DNA from: Nocardioides salarius
GTDB taxonomy: Bacteria > Actinomycetota > Actinomycetes > Propionibacteriales > Nocardioidaceae
Assembly (NCBI RefSeq): GCF_016907435.1
Contig: NZ_JAFBBZ010000001.1
Location: forward strand, 2,480,001-2,544,000
Reading direction: 5' to 3'
Length of the DNA: 64,000 nucleotides
The notes under the pieces are model-generated. The model saw nothing but the letters and a program-made list of their open reading frames with translations. It was not told where the DNA came from and made no database searches. Positions 38,170 to 47,634 of this stretch are shown here, piece by piece. How positions within the stretch are numbered: the stretch's first letter is position 1; the number at the start of each line of letters is the position of its first letter. The position numbers were made by a program, and so were the translations under genes.

Positions 38170-38987
38170 CGGGCCCGCCCGCCGCCCAGGCGGCGGGTCA
38201 GCTGGTCGGCGGTGCGGCGCACCTCGCCGGCCAGCCTCTCGACCGTGGTCGGCCCGTCGACGCCACCCGCCTCGGCGACCTCGGCGACCGGGTAGGTCAG
38301 CGCCACGCCCGCCACGGGGTGCTCGTTGTGGTCGCGCACCGCGGCGGCGACGCTGGCCATGCCCTCGCTCACCTCGCCGTCCTCGGTGGCGTGGCCGCGC
38401 TGCCGGGTCTCGACGAGCAGCTCCTTGAGGGCCCGGGGGGTGCGCGGGCCCAGGCCGGTGCGCTCGACCATCGCCTCGGGGCCCGGGAAGATCGCACGCA
38501 CCTGGGCCGCCGAGAGCCCGGCCAGCAGGGCGCGGCCGCTGGCGGTCAGGTGGGCCGGGAGGCGCACCCCCACGTCGGTGACCAGGGGCGGGCGGCCGGG
38601 GGCCCGCTCCTCGAGCACGTAGAGCACGTCACGACCGTGCAGCACCGCGAGGTGGGCGTTGTGGCCGGTGCGGTCGACCAGCGTGGCCAGGGCCCGGCGG
38701 GCGATGCGCTGCAGCGGCACCTGGCGGGCGTAGCCCGAGCCGACCTCGAAGGCGGCCACGCCCAGGCCGTAGAGGTGCTCCTCGGGCAGGTGGGTCACGA
38801 AGCCCTCCTCGACCATCACGCCGAGCAGGTGGTACGCCGTGGAGCGGGGCAGGTCGCAGGCCCGGGCGATCCGGTCGACCGGCACCGGGTCGGGCTGGCC
38901 GGCCAGGAAGCGCAGCACCCGCAGCGTGCGGGTCGCCGCCGGCACCTGGGTGCCGGGGCGGCGCGGCGGGGTCGGGGCGGGCTGCAT
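38166..38987 (-). CDS. IclR-family transcriptional regulator
   Basis: 273 residues. The N-terminal winged helix is TRTLRVLRFLAGQPDPVPVDRIARACDLPRSTAYHLLGVMVEEGFV (residues ~19-64), and the C-terminal effector domain contains GHNAHLAVLHGRDVLYV, LPAHLTASGRALLAGL and HATEDGEVSEGMASVAAAVRDH. IclR proteins sense small carbon metabolites. It is translationally coupled to the EamA exporter, so it probably controls that gene and itself. Ligand unknown. Confidence 0.88.
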   Translation of the reverse strand: MQPAPTPPRRPGTQVPAATRTLRVLRFLAGQPDPVPVDRIARACDLPRSTAYHLLGVMVEEGFVTHLPEEHLYGLGVAAFEVGSGYARQVPLQRIARRALATLVDRTGHNAHLAVLHGRDVLYVLEERAPGRPPLVTDVGVRLPAHLTASGRALLAGLSAAQVRAIFPGPEAMVERTGLGPRTPRALKELLVETRQRGHATEDGEVSEGMASVAAAVRDHNEHPVAGVALTYPVAEVAEAGGVDGPTTVERLAGEVRRTADQLTRRLGGGRAR

Positions 38988-39017
38988 GAGCGCAGCCTCC
39001 CAGACCCGCCGGGCGGC

Positions 39018-39422
39018 TCAGGCGCGGTGTCGGCCCTCGGGGTCGGTCACCTGGTCAGTGGCGGGGGCGGTGCCGGCCTCGGTCTCCCGGTGCGGGTCGA
39101 GCTCGTCGGCGGCGCGCAGCCGGTCCTCCTGCTGCGCCTCGTCCTGGGCCAGCACCTGCTCGGCCAGGTCCACCTCGCGGTCGGCCTCGTCGGCGCGGGC
39201 GTGCGCCTCGTCGGCGCGCACCTGCGCCTCCTCGACCCGGTTGCGCGAGGCCGCGATCGGCTCGTCGTGGGCGGCCGCCTGGGTGCGCAGCTGGCCGGCC
39301 TGCTCGACCCGGGCGGCGCGCAGGCGGGCGTTGCGCTGCAGCAGCACCACCACGGCGACGGCGACGAGAGCGGCGACGACCAGGACGGCGATGACGAGGA
39401 GGACCAGGCTGGTGGTGGACAT
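39018..39422 (-). CDS. Single-span membrane protein with coiled-coil
   Basis: 134 residues. One N-terminal helix (LVLLVIAVLVVAALVAVAVVVLL) anchors a cytoplasmic or periplasmic coiled coil of charged heptads (RVEEAQVRADEAHARADEADREVDLAEQVLAQDEAQQEDRL), ending in a polar tail. There are no catalytic features. It stands between the IclR and MFS genes on the same strand without tight coupling. Confidence 0.6.
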   Translation of the reverse strand: MSTTSLVLLVIAVLVVAALVAVAVVVLLQRNARLRAARVEQAGQLRTQAAAHDEPIAASRNRVEEAQVRADEAHARADEADREVDLAEQVLAQDEAQQEDRLRAADELDPHRETEAGTAPATDQVTDPEGRHRA

Positions 39423-39483
39423 GGGGACCCCCTACCCCGATCGGGGCCTTCTCGAACCCGTTCACCCGGACGGGTCGGCGGCC

Positions 39484-40689
39484 TCATCCCAGGTCGTGCT
39501 CGTCGCGCACCGGCACCAGGCCCACGGCCAGCAGCGGGAAGAGACCGGCCAGCGCGAAGGCGGCGGCGTACCCGGCCCGGTCGACCAGCAGCCCGGCGAG
39601 CGGCGGCACGGCCGAGGCGGTGAGGTACTGCGCGGTGTTCTGGGCGCCCAGCGCCCGCCCCGACCAGTGCGGGCCGGCGCGCTCGGCGACGGCGGTGAAG
39701 GCCAGGCCGTTGTCGGCGACGGTCAGCACGGTGGCCAGCACCACCAGCGGCACCGCCACCGCCGCGTCCTGGCCCGCGGCCAGGCCGAGCGCCACCATCG
39801 TGGCTCCCGCGGCGACCGCCACCCAGCGCAGCGGCCGCAGCCGGCTGGCCACCACGTCGCTGAGCTGACCGGCCGCGATCCGGCCGAGGGCACCGGCGAG
39901 CTGGGCGCCGGCGACCAGGCTGCCGGCCGCCGCGGCCGACCAGCCGCGGTCGCTGACCAGCCACACCAGCGCGAAGGTCCACACCAGGAACTGCGGCACC
40001 ACCAGCAGCACCGAGACTCCGTGGATGCGCGCCAGGTAGGAGTCGCGGCGGTAGGGGTTGGGTGCCCGCTCGCCGGCCCCGAGAGCCGGACGGGGCGGGT
40101 CGACGACCACGAGCGCGACCACGAGTGCCGCCGCGGCCGCGACGGCGACCGGGACGCCCAGCGCGGTCGCGACGCCGTACGACTCGGCGACGACGGCGAT
40201 GCTGACGGCAGCCACCGCCACCCCGGTGGGCTGCGCCATCTGGCGCACCCCCATCGCCAGGCCGCGGCGGTGCGGCGGGAACCAGCCGACCACGACACGG
40301 CCGCTGGCCGAGCCGGTGCTCGCCGCGGCCGCGCCGGCCACCAGCAGGGCCACGAACAGCGCGACCGGACCGCGCACGGCCATGGCGACCAGGCCCGCGA
40401 CGGCCGTCAGCGCGAGGCCGGTGACGAGCACGAAGCGCTCGCCGCGCCGGTCGGTGAGCAGGCCCCAGGCCACCAGGGTGAGCATCACGCCGATCGTCGG
40501 CGCGGCGGCGACCAGCCCGGCCTGCGGCAGGCTCAGGCCCTCGTCGCGCAGCACCGGGATCAGGAACGCCGGGCCGTGGATCGTCACCGCCGCCGCGCCC
40601 TGGGCCAGCGTGGAGGCGGCCAGCATCGCCCAGCGGTGCCGGCTGGTGGGCCGGCGCGCGGGCGGGGTCGTGGGCGCGCGGGTGGTCAC
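39484..40689 (-). CDS. Major facilitator superfamily transporter
   Basis: 401 residues, twelve predicted helices. The MFS loop 2-3 motif is WGLLTDRRGERFVLV, and HRRGLAMGVRQMAQPTGVAVAA resembles the MFS motif around helix 5. It is of the small-molecule permease type with no substrate clue. The GTG start (TTRAPTTPPARR) gives a basic cytoplasmic end. A strong hairpin lies just upstream (40761-40806) and insulates it from the next gene. Confidence 0.85.
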   Translation of the reverse strand: MTTRAPTTPPARRPTSRHRWAMLAASTLAQGAAAVTIHGPAFLIPVLRDEGLSLPQAGLVAAAPTIGVMLTLVAWGLLTDRRGERFVLVTGLALTAVAGLVAMAVRGPVALFVALLVAGAAAASTGSASGRVVVGWFPPHRRGLAMGVRQMAQPTGVAVAAVSIAVVAESYGVATALGVPVAVAAAAALVVALVVVDPPRPALGAGERAPNPYRRDSYLARIHGVSVLLVVPQFLVWTFALVWLVSDRGWSAAAAGSLVAGAQLAGALGRIAAGQLSDVVASRLRPLRWVAVAAGATMVALGLAAGQDAAVAVPLVVLATVLTVADNGLAFTAVAERAGPHWSGRALGAQNTAQYLTASAVPPLAGLLVDRAGYAAAFALAGLFPLLAVGLVPVRDEHDLG

Positions 40690-40760
40690 CGACCCATCTG
40701 ACGCCCTCCGGGGGCGGGGCGGCCACCTCGTCCCACGCCTCGGCGGTGTGAGAAACCAGA

Positions 40761-40806
40761 CGGCCCGGGACGACGCCCCGCGTGCTGCGGGTCGTCGCCC
40801 CGGGCC
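40761..40806. terminator. Strong interrupted hairpin after the anchor-P-like gene
   Basis: CGGCCCGGG and CCCGGGCCG are the outer arms, CGACG and CGTCG the inner arms, with a CGC/GCG top. It begins 22 bases after the stop codon of the gene ending at 40829 (minus strand), so it is probably its terminator. Confidence 0.6.
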
Positions 40807-40828
40807 GGTGCCGGGTGCGGGGGCTGGC

Positions 40829-42151
40829 TCAGCGGTCGGCGATCGTCATCTTCGACGTGGCCAGGTCGATGACCGCTCCGGTGCCGTCGAGCAGCGTGAT
40901 GCGCAGCCCGATCATCCGGATGCCGTCCTTGATCTTCTTCCTCAGACCGGTCTCGATCTTGAGCAGGCCGGGGATCTCGAGGCCGTCGAGCTCCTCGAGG
41001 CTCTGCGCGTCGCCACCGCCGGCGGTGATGGCGCCGACCTTGGCCGAGGCGCTGCGCTTGAGCTTCCCGCTCTTGAGGCGGGTCACCTTCGCCCTCGACT
41101 CGATCGCGTCGAGCACCAGGGCGCCGTCGCCGAGGTCGAGCTTCGCGATGCGGGCGACCTCGGTGCCGACGGCCCGGCGGTTGGTCTGCTTGCCCTTCTG
41201 GCGGGCGCTGGCGGCCTGGACGACGACCTGGTCGCCCAGGTTGACGTCGGCGGCGTCGGTGGCGACGAGCTCGCCGTCGGTGCCCAGGCAGGGCATCACC
41301 TGCCGCACGACCCGGCCGACCTGGACCAGCTCGCCGAGCACCTTGGCCTTCACCGGGATGGCGCTGCCGCCGAAGATGCCGGTCTTGAAGCCCTTCTCGA
41401 GCTTGGACATGCTGCGCGCGAGCTTGACCGTGGTGCCGGTCGGGATCACCTCGACCACGACGCCGACGGCGTAGGCGCGCGAGCGGTTCTTGCCGGGCTC
41501 GGGTTTCTAGATCATCCGGCCCAGGGTGATGTTGGCCAGGCCCGGCACCGGGACGGTCTGCCCGGGCGAGGGGATCGGGATGGTCTGCGGGGGGCCCACC
41601 GGCGGGGTGAAGGTGATGCCGGCGAGCTTGGTGTCGGCGCTGGCCTTCCAGCCCGTCTTCGTGTCGAAGGAGGCCTTGGTGGTCGACACGATGCCGTCGA
41701 TGGCCAGCTTGCCCAGCGGGGACTCGGCGAGCACGACCTCGGCGACCTTGTGCTTGGACCTCTGGAAGGTGGTGCTGCCCTTCTTCCGGCTCACCACCTT
41801 GGAGGAGACCCCGCGCACGGTGCCCAGGCCGGGGATCTCGCTCTCCTCGACGAAGTTGCGGTTCTGCTTGCCGGCGATGGTGGTGCAGGCCATCGAGCTC
41901 AGGGCCAGGCGGCCGGAGTCGACGGGCAGCTCGCCGCCCTCGACGGAGGTGCCGTAGCCGTTGCCCTTGAAGACGAAGGGGGTGCGGGTGCGCTTCTCGA
42001 GCACGGTGGGGGCAGACGCCGTGGCTGCGGTGGACTCCTCGCGCGGGGCCGGTTCGGCAGCGCCGGCGGTCGGGGCCAGGGCCAGGCTCAACGCCAGGGC
42101 CGCAGACGTGGCCAGGCTGGCCACCAGGGGGACGGGCTTGCTGAGGGACAT
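40829..42151 (-). pseudogene. Secreted anchor-P-like protein split by one in-frame TAG
   Basis: Read as one frame this is a 440-codon gene with a single TAG at 41507-41509. The first part (214 residues) has a clear signal peptide (VPLVASLATSAALALSLALAPTAGAA) and a beta-rich domain starting YGTSVEGGELPVDSG, ending at NITLGRMI. After the TAG the same frame continues KPEPGKNRSRAYAVGVVVEVIPTGTTVKLARS to a normal stop with no other lesion. The whole resembles the choice-of-anchor P family of exported actinobacterial proteins, which run through this point. It could be a recent nonsense mutation, a sequencing error, or a readthrough site. A reinitiation GTG (41458) exists downstream. Confidence 0.65.
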
Positions 42152-42236
42152 GAGACTCCTTCGACGCGGGAGCCCGGTCCCGAGAAAGGACTCCGCGTGG
42201 TCGGTGGGGGGCGGTGCACGAGGGGTGGGGATGGTG

Positions 42237-42250
42237 CTGGTACGTACCAG
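42237..42250. promoter_or_regulatory. Perfect 14-bp palindrome CTGGTACGTACCAG
   Basis: It lies between the divergent anchor-P-like gene (86 bases upstream of its ATG) and the patatin gene (90 bases upstream). Its TACGTAC core recurs in a near-palindrome before the P450 gene. Likely an operator; regulator not identified. Confidence 0.45.
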
Positions 42251-42339
42251 TGTGCCGATCCTCGGCGCCGCGCGTGGCGTTTTCCCTCACCCGGTCGGTC
42301 AAGTCTCGCGCCGCCCAGCCGTACGACACACTGACGCCC

Positions 42340-43194
42340 ATGAAGGCACTCGTGCTCGGCGGCGGCGGCATCACCGGCATCGCCTGGGAGACCGGACTGC
42401 TCACCGGGCTGGCCGCGGCCGGCGCCGACCTGGCCGGGGCCGACCGGGTCATCGGGACCTCGGCCGGCTCGATCGTGGGCTCGCAGGTCACCAGCGACAC
42501 CCCGCTCGACGAGCTCTACCGACGACAGCTCCTCGAGCCCGGCGACCCCGAGGGACCGACGGAGGCGCCCTTGGCGGCGATCGGCCCGCGGGTGCTGGCG
42601 ACGTACGCCCTCGCCATGCTGCGCGCCCGCGGCGACGTCGAGCGGTTCGGTCGGCTGCTGGGCGCCCGTGCGGTGCGGGCGGCCGCGCGCGGGCGGACCC
42701 CGAGCATCGCCGAGCGCTACGACCAGGTGCGCCAGCGGCTGACGACCACGCAGTGGCCGGAGCGCGACCTGGTCGTCACGGCCGTCGACGCCGAGACCGG
42801 CGAGCTGGCCGCCTTCCGCCCCGGCGGCGAGGTGGGCCTCGAGGACGCCGTCAACGCCAGCTGCGCGGTGCCGTGCGTCTACCCCGCGATCCCGATCGGC
42901 CCACGCACCTACGTCGACGGCGGGATGCGCTCGGGAGCCAACGCCGACCTCGCGGCCGGCTGCGACCGCGTGGTGGTGCTCTCGCCGCTGGACCGCTCGC
43001 TCGGCCCGATCCGCAGCGCCCGGCAGCAGCTCGAGGAGCTCGGTGTGCCGCACCTGGTGATCACCCCCGACGACGCCTCCCGTGCCGCCATCGGCAAGAA
43101 CGTGCTCGACCCCGCCGCCCGGCCCGGCTCGGCGCGCGCCGGGCACGCCCAGGCGGCGGCGTACGTCGACCGGGTGCGCGAGCTCTGGGGCTGA
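42340..43194 (+). CDS. Patatin-like phospholipase
   Basis: 284 residues. The oxyanion loop GGGGITG (7-13), nucleophile elbow GTSAGS with Ser41, and DGG with Asp193 form the patatin Ser-Asp dyad. It would release fatty acids from lipids. No signal peptide or membrane segment is present, so it is cytoplasmic or membrane-associated. A TACGAC hexamer nine bases before the ATG and no Shine-Dalgarno suggest a near-leaderless message. Confidence 0.88.
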   Translation: MKALVLGGGGITGIAWETGLLTGLAAAGADLAGADRVIGTSAGSIVGSQVTSDTPLDELYRRQLLEPGDPEGPTEAPLAAIGPRVLATYALAMLRARGDVERFGRLLGARAVRAAARGRTPSIAERYDQVRQRLTTTQWPERDLVVTAVDAETGELAAFRPGGEVGLEDAVNASCAVPCVYPAIPIGPRTYVDGGMRSGANADLAAGCDRVVVLSPLDRSLGPIRSARQQLEELGVPHLVITPDDASRAAIGKNVLDPAARPGSARAGHAQAAAYVDRVRELWG

Positions 43195-43201
43195 CCGCGC
43201 C

Positions 43202-43633
<432 letters not shown>

Positions 43634-43695
43634 GCGCCCATGGTGGCCCCCGCGAGCGCCGGAGCCTGGACGCCACCCCGCGCGTCGAGCAGTCT

Positions 43696-44097
43696 GTGCC
43701 CGTGGCCCACCCGCGGATGTTCGACGACGACGACCCGGTCCTGGCGCGGGTGCGCGCCCTCGCGCTGGCGCTGCCCGACGCGGCCGAGAAGGTCAGCCAC
43801 GGGCGCCCGGCGTTCTTCACCACCAAGGTCTTCGCCTACTACGGCGGCGCGCTCAAGGCCGGCGGCGAGTGGGTGCAGCACCCGCGGTCGGTGATGGTGC
43901 TCGCCGACCCCGACGACCGGGCGGCGCTCGTCGACGACCCACGGGTCTTCGTGCCGGCCTACCTGGGACCCTCCGGCTGGCTGGGCCTCGACCTCGACCT
44001 CGAGCGCAGCGACTGGGACGAGGTCGCCGAGCTGCTCGACGCGTCCTACCGGCGCACCGCCGGGGCGCGCCGGGTGGCGCGCCTCGACGGCGGGTGA
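43696..44097 (+). CDS. MmcQ/YjbR-family protein
   Basis: 133 residues of the YjbR fold: [33 protein letters not shown], a [35 protein letters not shown] middle and a C-terminal helix. YjbR-like proteins are predicted DNA-binding proteins of unknown role. The start is uncertain: GTG 43696, GTG 43702 or ATG 43717 are in frame, and none has a strong ribosome site. Confidence 0.8.
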   Translation: MPVAHPRMFDDDDPVLARVRALALALPDAAEKVSHGRPAFFTTKVFAYYGGALKAGGEWVQHPRSVMVLADPDDRAALVDDPRVFVPAYLGPSGWLGLDLDLERSDWDEVAELLDASYRRTAGARRVARLDGG

Positions 44098-44136
44098 GGG
44101 CGTACCCAGCCCCGGCTCAGCCCCGCTCAGCCCGGC

Positions 44137-45003
44137 TCAGGCCTCGAGCGCCTGCACGGCGTCGTGGATGGCCAGGGTTCGCTGGGCCGACTCGACGTGC
44201 AGGTTCTCGACCATCTTGTTCTTGTAGGTCACCACGCCGGTGCCCTGGCCGTCCTCCCACGCCCGGATCAGGCCGCGGGCGTCCTCGACCGCCTCGGCCG
44301 AGGGTGCGAACTGCTCGTTGGCCGGCGCGACCTGGCCGGGGTGGATCAGGGTCTTGCCGTCGAAGCCCATCTGGCGGCCCTGGGCGCACTCGGCGAGGAA
44401 GCCCTCGGCGTCCTTGACGTCGTTGTAGACGCCGTCGAGGATCTGCACGCCCGCGGCGCGGGCGGCCAGCAGGCTCAGCGACAGCGAGGTCAGCAGCGGC
44501 GCGCGGCCCGGCACGTGCTCGGCGTACAGCTCCTTGACCAGGTCGTTGGTGCCCATCACCAGCACCGCGAGGCGCTCGGAGGCGGCCGCGATCTCCCGCA
44601 CGTCGAAGATCGCCTCGGGGGTCTCGACCATCGCCCAGAGCCGGGTGCGGTCGGGGGCGCCGGCCTTCTCGAGGCTCGCGACGAGCGCGCGCACCTCGTC
44701 GGCGCTGTTGACCTTGGGCACCACGACGCCGTCGGGGCCGGCCTGGGCGGCGGCGACGATGTCGTCGTCGTGCCACTCGGTGCCGATGGAGTTGACCCGG
44801 ATGGCCACGGTGCGTCGGCCGTAGGCGCCGGAGGAGGCGGCCGCGGCCACCTGCTCGCGCGCCGCGGTCTTCGCGTCGGGGGCGACGGAGTCCTCGAGGT
44901 CGAGGATCAGCCCGTCACAGGCGATCGACCTGGCCTTCTCGAGCGCGCGCTCGTTGGAGCCGGGCATGTAGAGGACGCTGCGCAGCGGGGTCACGTCGGT
45001 CAT
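44137..45003 (-). CDS. CitE-like CoA-ester lyase/thioesterase (HpcH/HpaI aldolase family)
   Basis: 288 residues, TIM-barrel family: RSVLYMPGSNERALEKA, GLILDLEDSVAPDAK with metal-binding acids, RVNSIGTEW, VVVPKVN, WAMVETPEAI and a C-terminal GFDGKTLIHPGQ. CitE-like proteins cleave or form CoA esters, or hydrolyse malyl-CoA. It starts one base after the stop codon of a malyl-CoA-lyase-like gene. By comparison with alphaproteobacterial Mcl1/Mcl2 pairs it may be the (3S)-malyl-CoA thioesterase, which is inference. Confidence 0.8.
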   Translation of the reverse strand: MTDVTPLRSVLYMPGSNERALEKARSIACDGLILDLEDSVAPDAKTAAREQVAAAASSGAYGRRTVAIRVNSIGTEWHDDDIVAAAQAGPDGVVVPKVNSADEVRALVASLEKAGAPDRTRLWAMVETPEAIFDVREIAAASERLAVLVMGTNDLVKELYAEHVPGRAPLLTSLSLSLLAARAAGVQILDGVYNDVKDAEGFLAECAQGRQMGFDGKTLIHPGQVAPANEQFAPSAEAVEDARGLIRAWEDGQGTGVVTYKNKMVENLHVESAQRTLAIHDAVQALEA

Positions 45004-45004
45004 G

Positions 45005-46108
45005 TCAGGCCTTCTCTCCGGGCTGGTCGCCCAGGGTGATCGCGTCGTACTGCTTCTTGAGGTCGGGGTCGATCGCGGCCAGCTCCTCGGCGAGCTCGAC
45101 CATCACCAGGCACTGCTTGAGGGAGGCGTCGTCCTCCATCTTGCCGTCGAGCATCACCGCGCCGGTGCCGTCGCCCATCGCGGCGACGACCCGCCGGGCG
45201 TGGGTGACGTCCTCGACGCTGGGGCTGAAGACGCGGTTGGCGATCGCGATCTGCTTGGGGTGCAGGCTCCAGGTTCCGACGCAGCCGAGCAGGAAGGCGT
45301 TGCGGAACTGGTCCTCGCAGGCCACCACGTCGGCGATGTCGCCGAAGGGGCCGTAGTAGGGGTAGATGCCGTGCATCGCGCACGCGTCGACCATGCGGGC
45401 GATCGTGTAGTGCCACAGGTCCTGCTGGTACGTCGTGCGGGCGGCGTTGACCGCCTCCTCGCCGGAGCCGTCGGGGTCCTGGCGCACCAGGTAGCCGGGG
45501 TGGCCCCCGCCGACGCGGGTGGTCTTCATCCGGCGGTCGGCGGCCAGGTCGGCCGGACCCAGCGAGAGGCCCTGCATGCGGGGGCTGGCGCCGCAGATCT
45601 CCTCGACGTTGGCCACGCCGCGCGCGGTCTCGAGGATCGCGTGCACCAGGATCGGCTTCTCGAGCCCCGCCTTGGCCTCGAGCTGGGCCAGCAGGCGGTC
45701 GACGTAGTGGATGTCCTCGGCGCCCTGCACCTTGGGCACCATGATCACGTCGAGCTTGTGCCCGATCGCCGGCACCAGCGTGGTCAGGTCGTCGAGCACC
45801 CACGGGCTGTCGAGGGAGTTGATGCGGGTCCACAGCTGCGTCGGCCCGAAGTCCGTGTCAGTCGCGATCTGCACGAGCCCGTCGCGGGCGGCCTCCTTGT
45901 TGTCGGCCTTGACGGCGTCCTCGAGGTTGCCGAGCAGCACGTCGACGGTGCCGACCATCTGCGGGACCTTCGCCGCCATCTTGGCGTTGCTGGGGTCGAA
46001 GAAGTGGATCGCCCTGCTGGGGCGGGCCGGGATCTCGCTCGGCGGGGTCGGTGCCCCCACGGCGAGGGGGCGGAAGAAGTCCTTGGCGCTGCGGCTCGAG
46101 CTGGGCAT
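45005..46108 (-). CDS. Malyl-CoA / beta-methylmalyl-CoA lyase-like protein
   Basis: 367 residues, longer than Cit[102 protein letters not shown] and [17 protein letters not shown] match the longer malyl-CoA lyases of the ethylmalonyl-CoA and 3-hydroxypropionate pathways. It would split malyl-CoA or methylmalyl-CoA into glyoxylate and acetyl- or propionyl-CoA. It is the first gene of a two-gene operon. No ccr or other pathway gene is in the window. Confidence 0.8.
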   Translation of the reverse strand: MPSSSRSAKDFFRPLAVGAPTPPSEIPARPSRAIHFFDPSNAKMAAKVPQMVGTVDVLLGNLEDAVKADNKEAARDGLVQIATDTDFGPTQLWTRINSLDSPWVLDDLTTLVPAIGHKLDVIMVPKVQGAEDIHYVDRLLAQLEAKAGLEKPILVHAILETARGVANVEEICGASPRMQGLSLGPADLAADRRMKTTRVGGGHPGYLVRQDPDGSGEEAVNAARTTYQQDLWHYTIARMVDACAMHGIYPYYGPFGDIADVVACEDQFRNAFLLGCVGTWSLHPKQIAIANRVFSPSVEDVTHARRVVAAMGDGTGAVMLDGKMEDDASLKQCLVMVELAEELAAIDPDLKKQYDAITLGDQPGEKA

Positions 46109-46133
46109 GCGCGCGAAAGTAGCAGCGAAGCAT

Positions 46134-46145
46134 TACCCGTGGGTA
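46134..46145. promoter_or_regulatory. Inverted repeat TACCCGTGGGTA upstream of the lyase pair
   Basis: Five-base arms TACCC/GGGTA around GT, 26 bases upstream of the first lyase start codon. Position suits a repressor site. The surroundings are less GC-rich. Confidence 0.4.
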
Positions 46146-46190
46146 TGACGGATCTGACAGCAACGAGTGGTCCAGGCTGCCGTTCGTGCG

Positions 46191-46769
46191 TCAGCGGCGG
46201 CGCCACCAGGGCCGGCGGGCGGTGGGTTCCGGGGCCTGCGCCTGCACCTGGGCGCGGGCGGCGGCCGCGCGCGCCGTACGCCGCTCGCGCCAGGCGGCGA
46301 GGGTGGCCTCGACGTCGCGGGGCATGGTGATCAGCGGCGGCGTGCCGTCGGCGGGGGTGTAGCGGGCGCGGATGACCCGGGCGTTGAAGTCCTCGACCTC
46401 GCGGCGGGCCTCGCGCTCGACGGCGAGGGTGTCGAGGTGGGCGTCGAGCTCGGCGTCGTCCTTGCGCAGCTGCAGGCTCGGGGGCAGCACCCCGGTGATC
46501 TGCTCGCGCTCGACGAGGCGCTTGACCCACCAGTCGGGGTCGTGCTCGGAGCCGAGGTCCTTGATCGGGCGGCCGCTGCCGGGCAGGTCGTCGAACTCGC
46601 CCTTGGCCATCGCCACCCGCACCTGCTGGTCGACCCAGGTGGCCTGGTTGGCGATCCGGGCGGCAGCGATGCTCTCGCCGCTGCGCTTGCGGCGCTCGAC
46701 CTCGTCGGCGGCCTGGGACTCGTCGGTGGGCCGCGCGGCGTCGGCGCGGCGGCGGGGCTCCTCGGACAT
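46191..46769 (-). CDS. DUF1992 (DnaJ-homologue subfamily C member 28-type) protein
   Basis: 192 residues. The conserved block SIAAARIANQATWVDQQVRVAMAKGEFDDLPGSGRPIKDLG is diagnostic of DUF1992, a small domain of unknown function named after DNAJC28. No J domain is present. A charged helical middle and an Arg-rich end (RRPWWRRR) follow. GGGAGGT precedes the ATG at a good distance. Confidence 0.85.
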   Translation of the reverse strand: MSEEPRRRADAARPTDESQAADEVERRKRSGESIAAARIANQATWVDQQVRVAMAKGEFDDLPGSGRPIKDLGSEHDPDWWVKRLVEREQITGVLPPSLQLRKDDAELDAHLDTLAVEREARREVEDFNARVIRARYTPADGTPPLITMPRDVEATLAAWRERRTARAAAARAQVQAQAPEPTARRPWWRRR

Positions 46770-46823
46770 GTCGCCACCTCCCTCGCCCCGATGATAGGCA
46801 GCCCGCCCGAGGCGGGCGGGTGG

Positions 46824-47156
46824 TCAGGAGCCGAAGAGCAGCTGCAGGCAGACCAGGCCGAGGAGGCCGAAGGTGATGACCGAGCCGAGGACCACCAGCG
46901 TCCAGGCGTCGGTGCGCAGCCGCACCCGCCGGGCGCGGACGACCAGCGCCGCGGAGACGAGGACCGGGACCGCCAGCACGACCGCGACCGCGACCCCCAG
47001 CGAGGCCGTCGAGGAGCTCGTGTCGTTCCAGGAGAGGGTGGCCAGCACCAGGCAGCCGACCAGGGCCAGCAGGTCGAGGGCCAGCACGACGCGCGCCAGC
47101 CAGATCAGGGCCGAGGGACGTGGCGCGACCGCTCGGGGCGCGAGGTCGGTGGTCAT
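46824..47156 (-). CDS. Small membrane protein, three helices
   Basis: 110 residues with three hydrophobic segments (IWLARVVLALDLLALVGCLVLATL, LGVAVAVVLAVPVLVSAALVV and LVVLGSVITFGLLGLVCLQLLF). No family recognised. The ATG was chosen because AGGA lies eight bases upstream; a GTG six bases earlier is in frame. The next upstream gene encodes a similar-sized protein with the same GTG-CCC-ATG start pattern. Confidence 0.6.
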   Translation of the reverse strand: MTTDLAPRAVAPRPSALIWLARVVLALDLLALVGCLVLATLSWNDTSSSTASLGVAVAVVLAVPVLVSAALVVRARRVRLRTDAWTLVVLGSVITFGLLGLVCLQLLFGS

Positions 47157-47208
47157 GGGCACATCCTGCTCTCCGGGCTCCGCCGGCGTGGTCGTTGCGG
47201 GAGATCGG

Positions 47209-47574
47209 TCAGAACGGCCACAGCACGGCCAGGGCGCCGAACGCCAGCCACGTCATGCCCGCGGCCGCGACGCAGGCCAGCGCCAGCGAGGCCCTCGGGG
47301 CGCGGGGCCGCAGCCAGCGCGCCGCCCACAGCAGCGCCAGCGCCACGAGCACGGGCGCCGCCAGGAGGATGGCGAAGAGGTACCAGAAGCCGGCGTAGCC
47401 GCCCGGGTCGGTGGCGCCGGCCACGCACAGGGCGACCACGCCGACCGCCGCGAGGGCGCTGAGGCCCAGCACGACCCGGGCGGCGATCCGGTACCCCGTG
47501 GCGACCCGCGGCGAGGTGGCGACCGCCGCCGTGGCGCCGTACGACGTCGGGGCGGGGCCGGTGGGGGAGCTCAT
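47209..47574 (-). CDS. Small membrane protein, three helices
   Basis: 121 residues: a Thr/Ser/Ala-rich cytoplasmic start, then three helices (RVVLGLSALAAVGVVALCVAG, FWYLFAILLAAPVLVALALLWAA, LALACVAAAGMTWLAFGALAVLW). Unknown function. Size, topology and position suggest it may be a diverged paralogue of the gene at 46824, 52 bases downstream. Confidence 0.6.
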   Translation of the reverse strand: MSSPTGPAPTSYGATAAVATSPRVATGYRIAARVVLGLSALAAVGVVALCVAGATDPGGYAGFWYLFAILLAAPVLVALALLWAARWLRPRAPRASLALACVAAAGMTWLAFGALAVLWPF

Positions 47575-47634
47575 GGGCACAGCCTGCCCCGCGTCGACGG
47601 CTCCAGTCGTGAGCCCGCGTACCCAGATCGGTGC

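Noticed and set aside
41507..41509. TAG as a pyrrolysine codon
   Set aside because: The gene is no methylamine methyltransferase and no pyrrolysine genes are seen; TAG is a normal stop in this group.
44098..44136. GGCTCAGCCC-type short repeats between the YjbR-like and citE-like genes
   Set aside because: Imperfect, very short and explainable by slippage; no hairpin or element was recognised.
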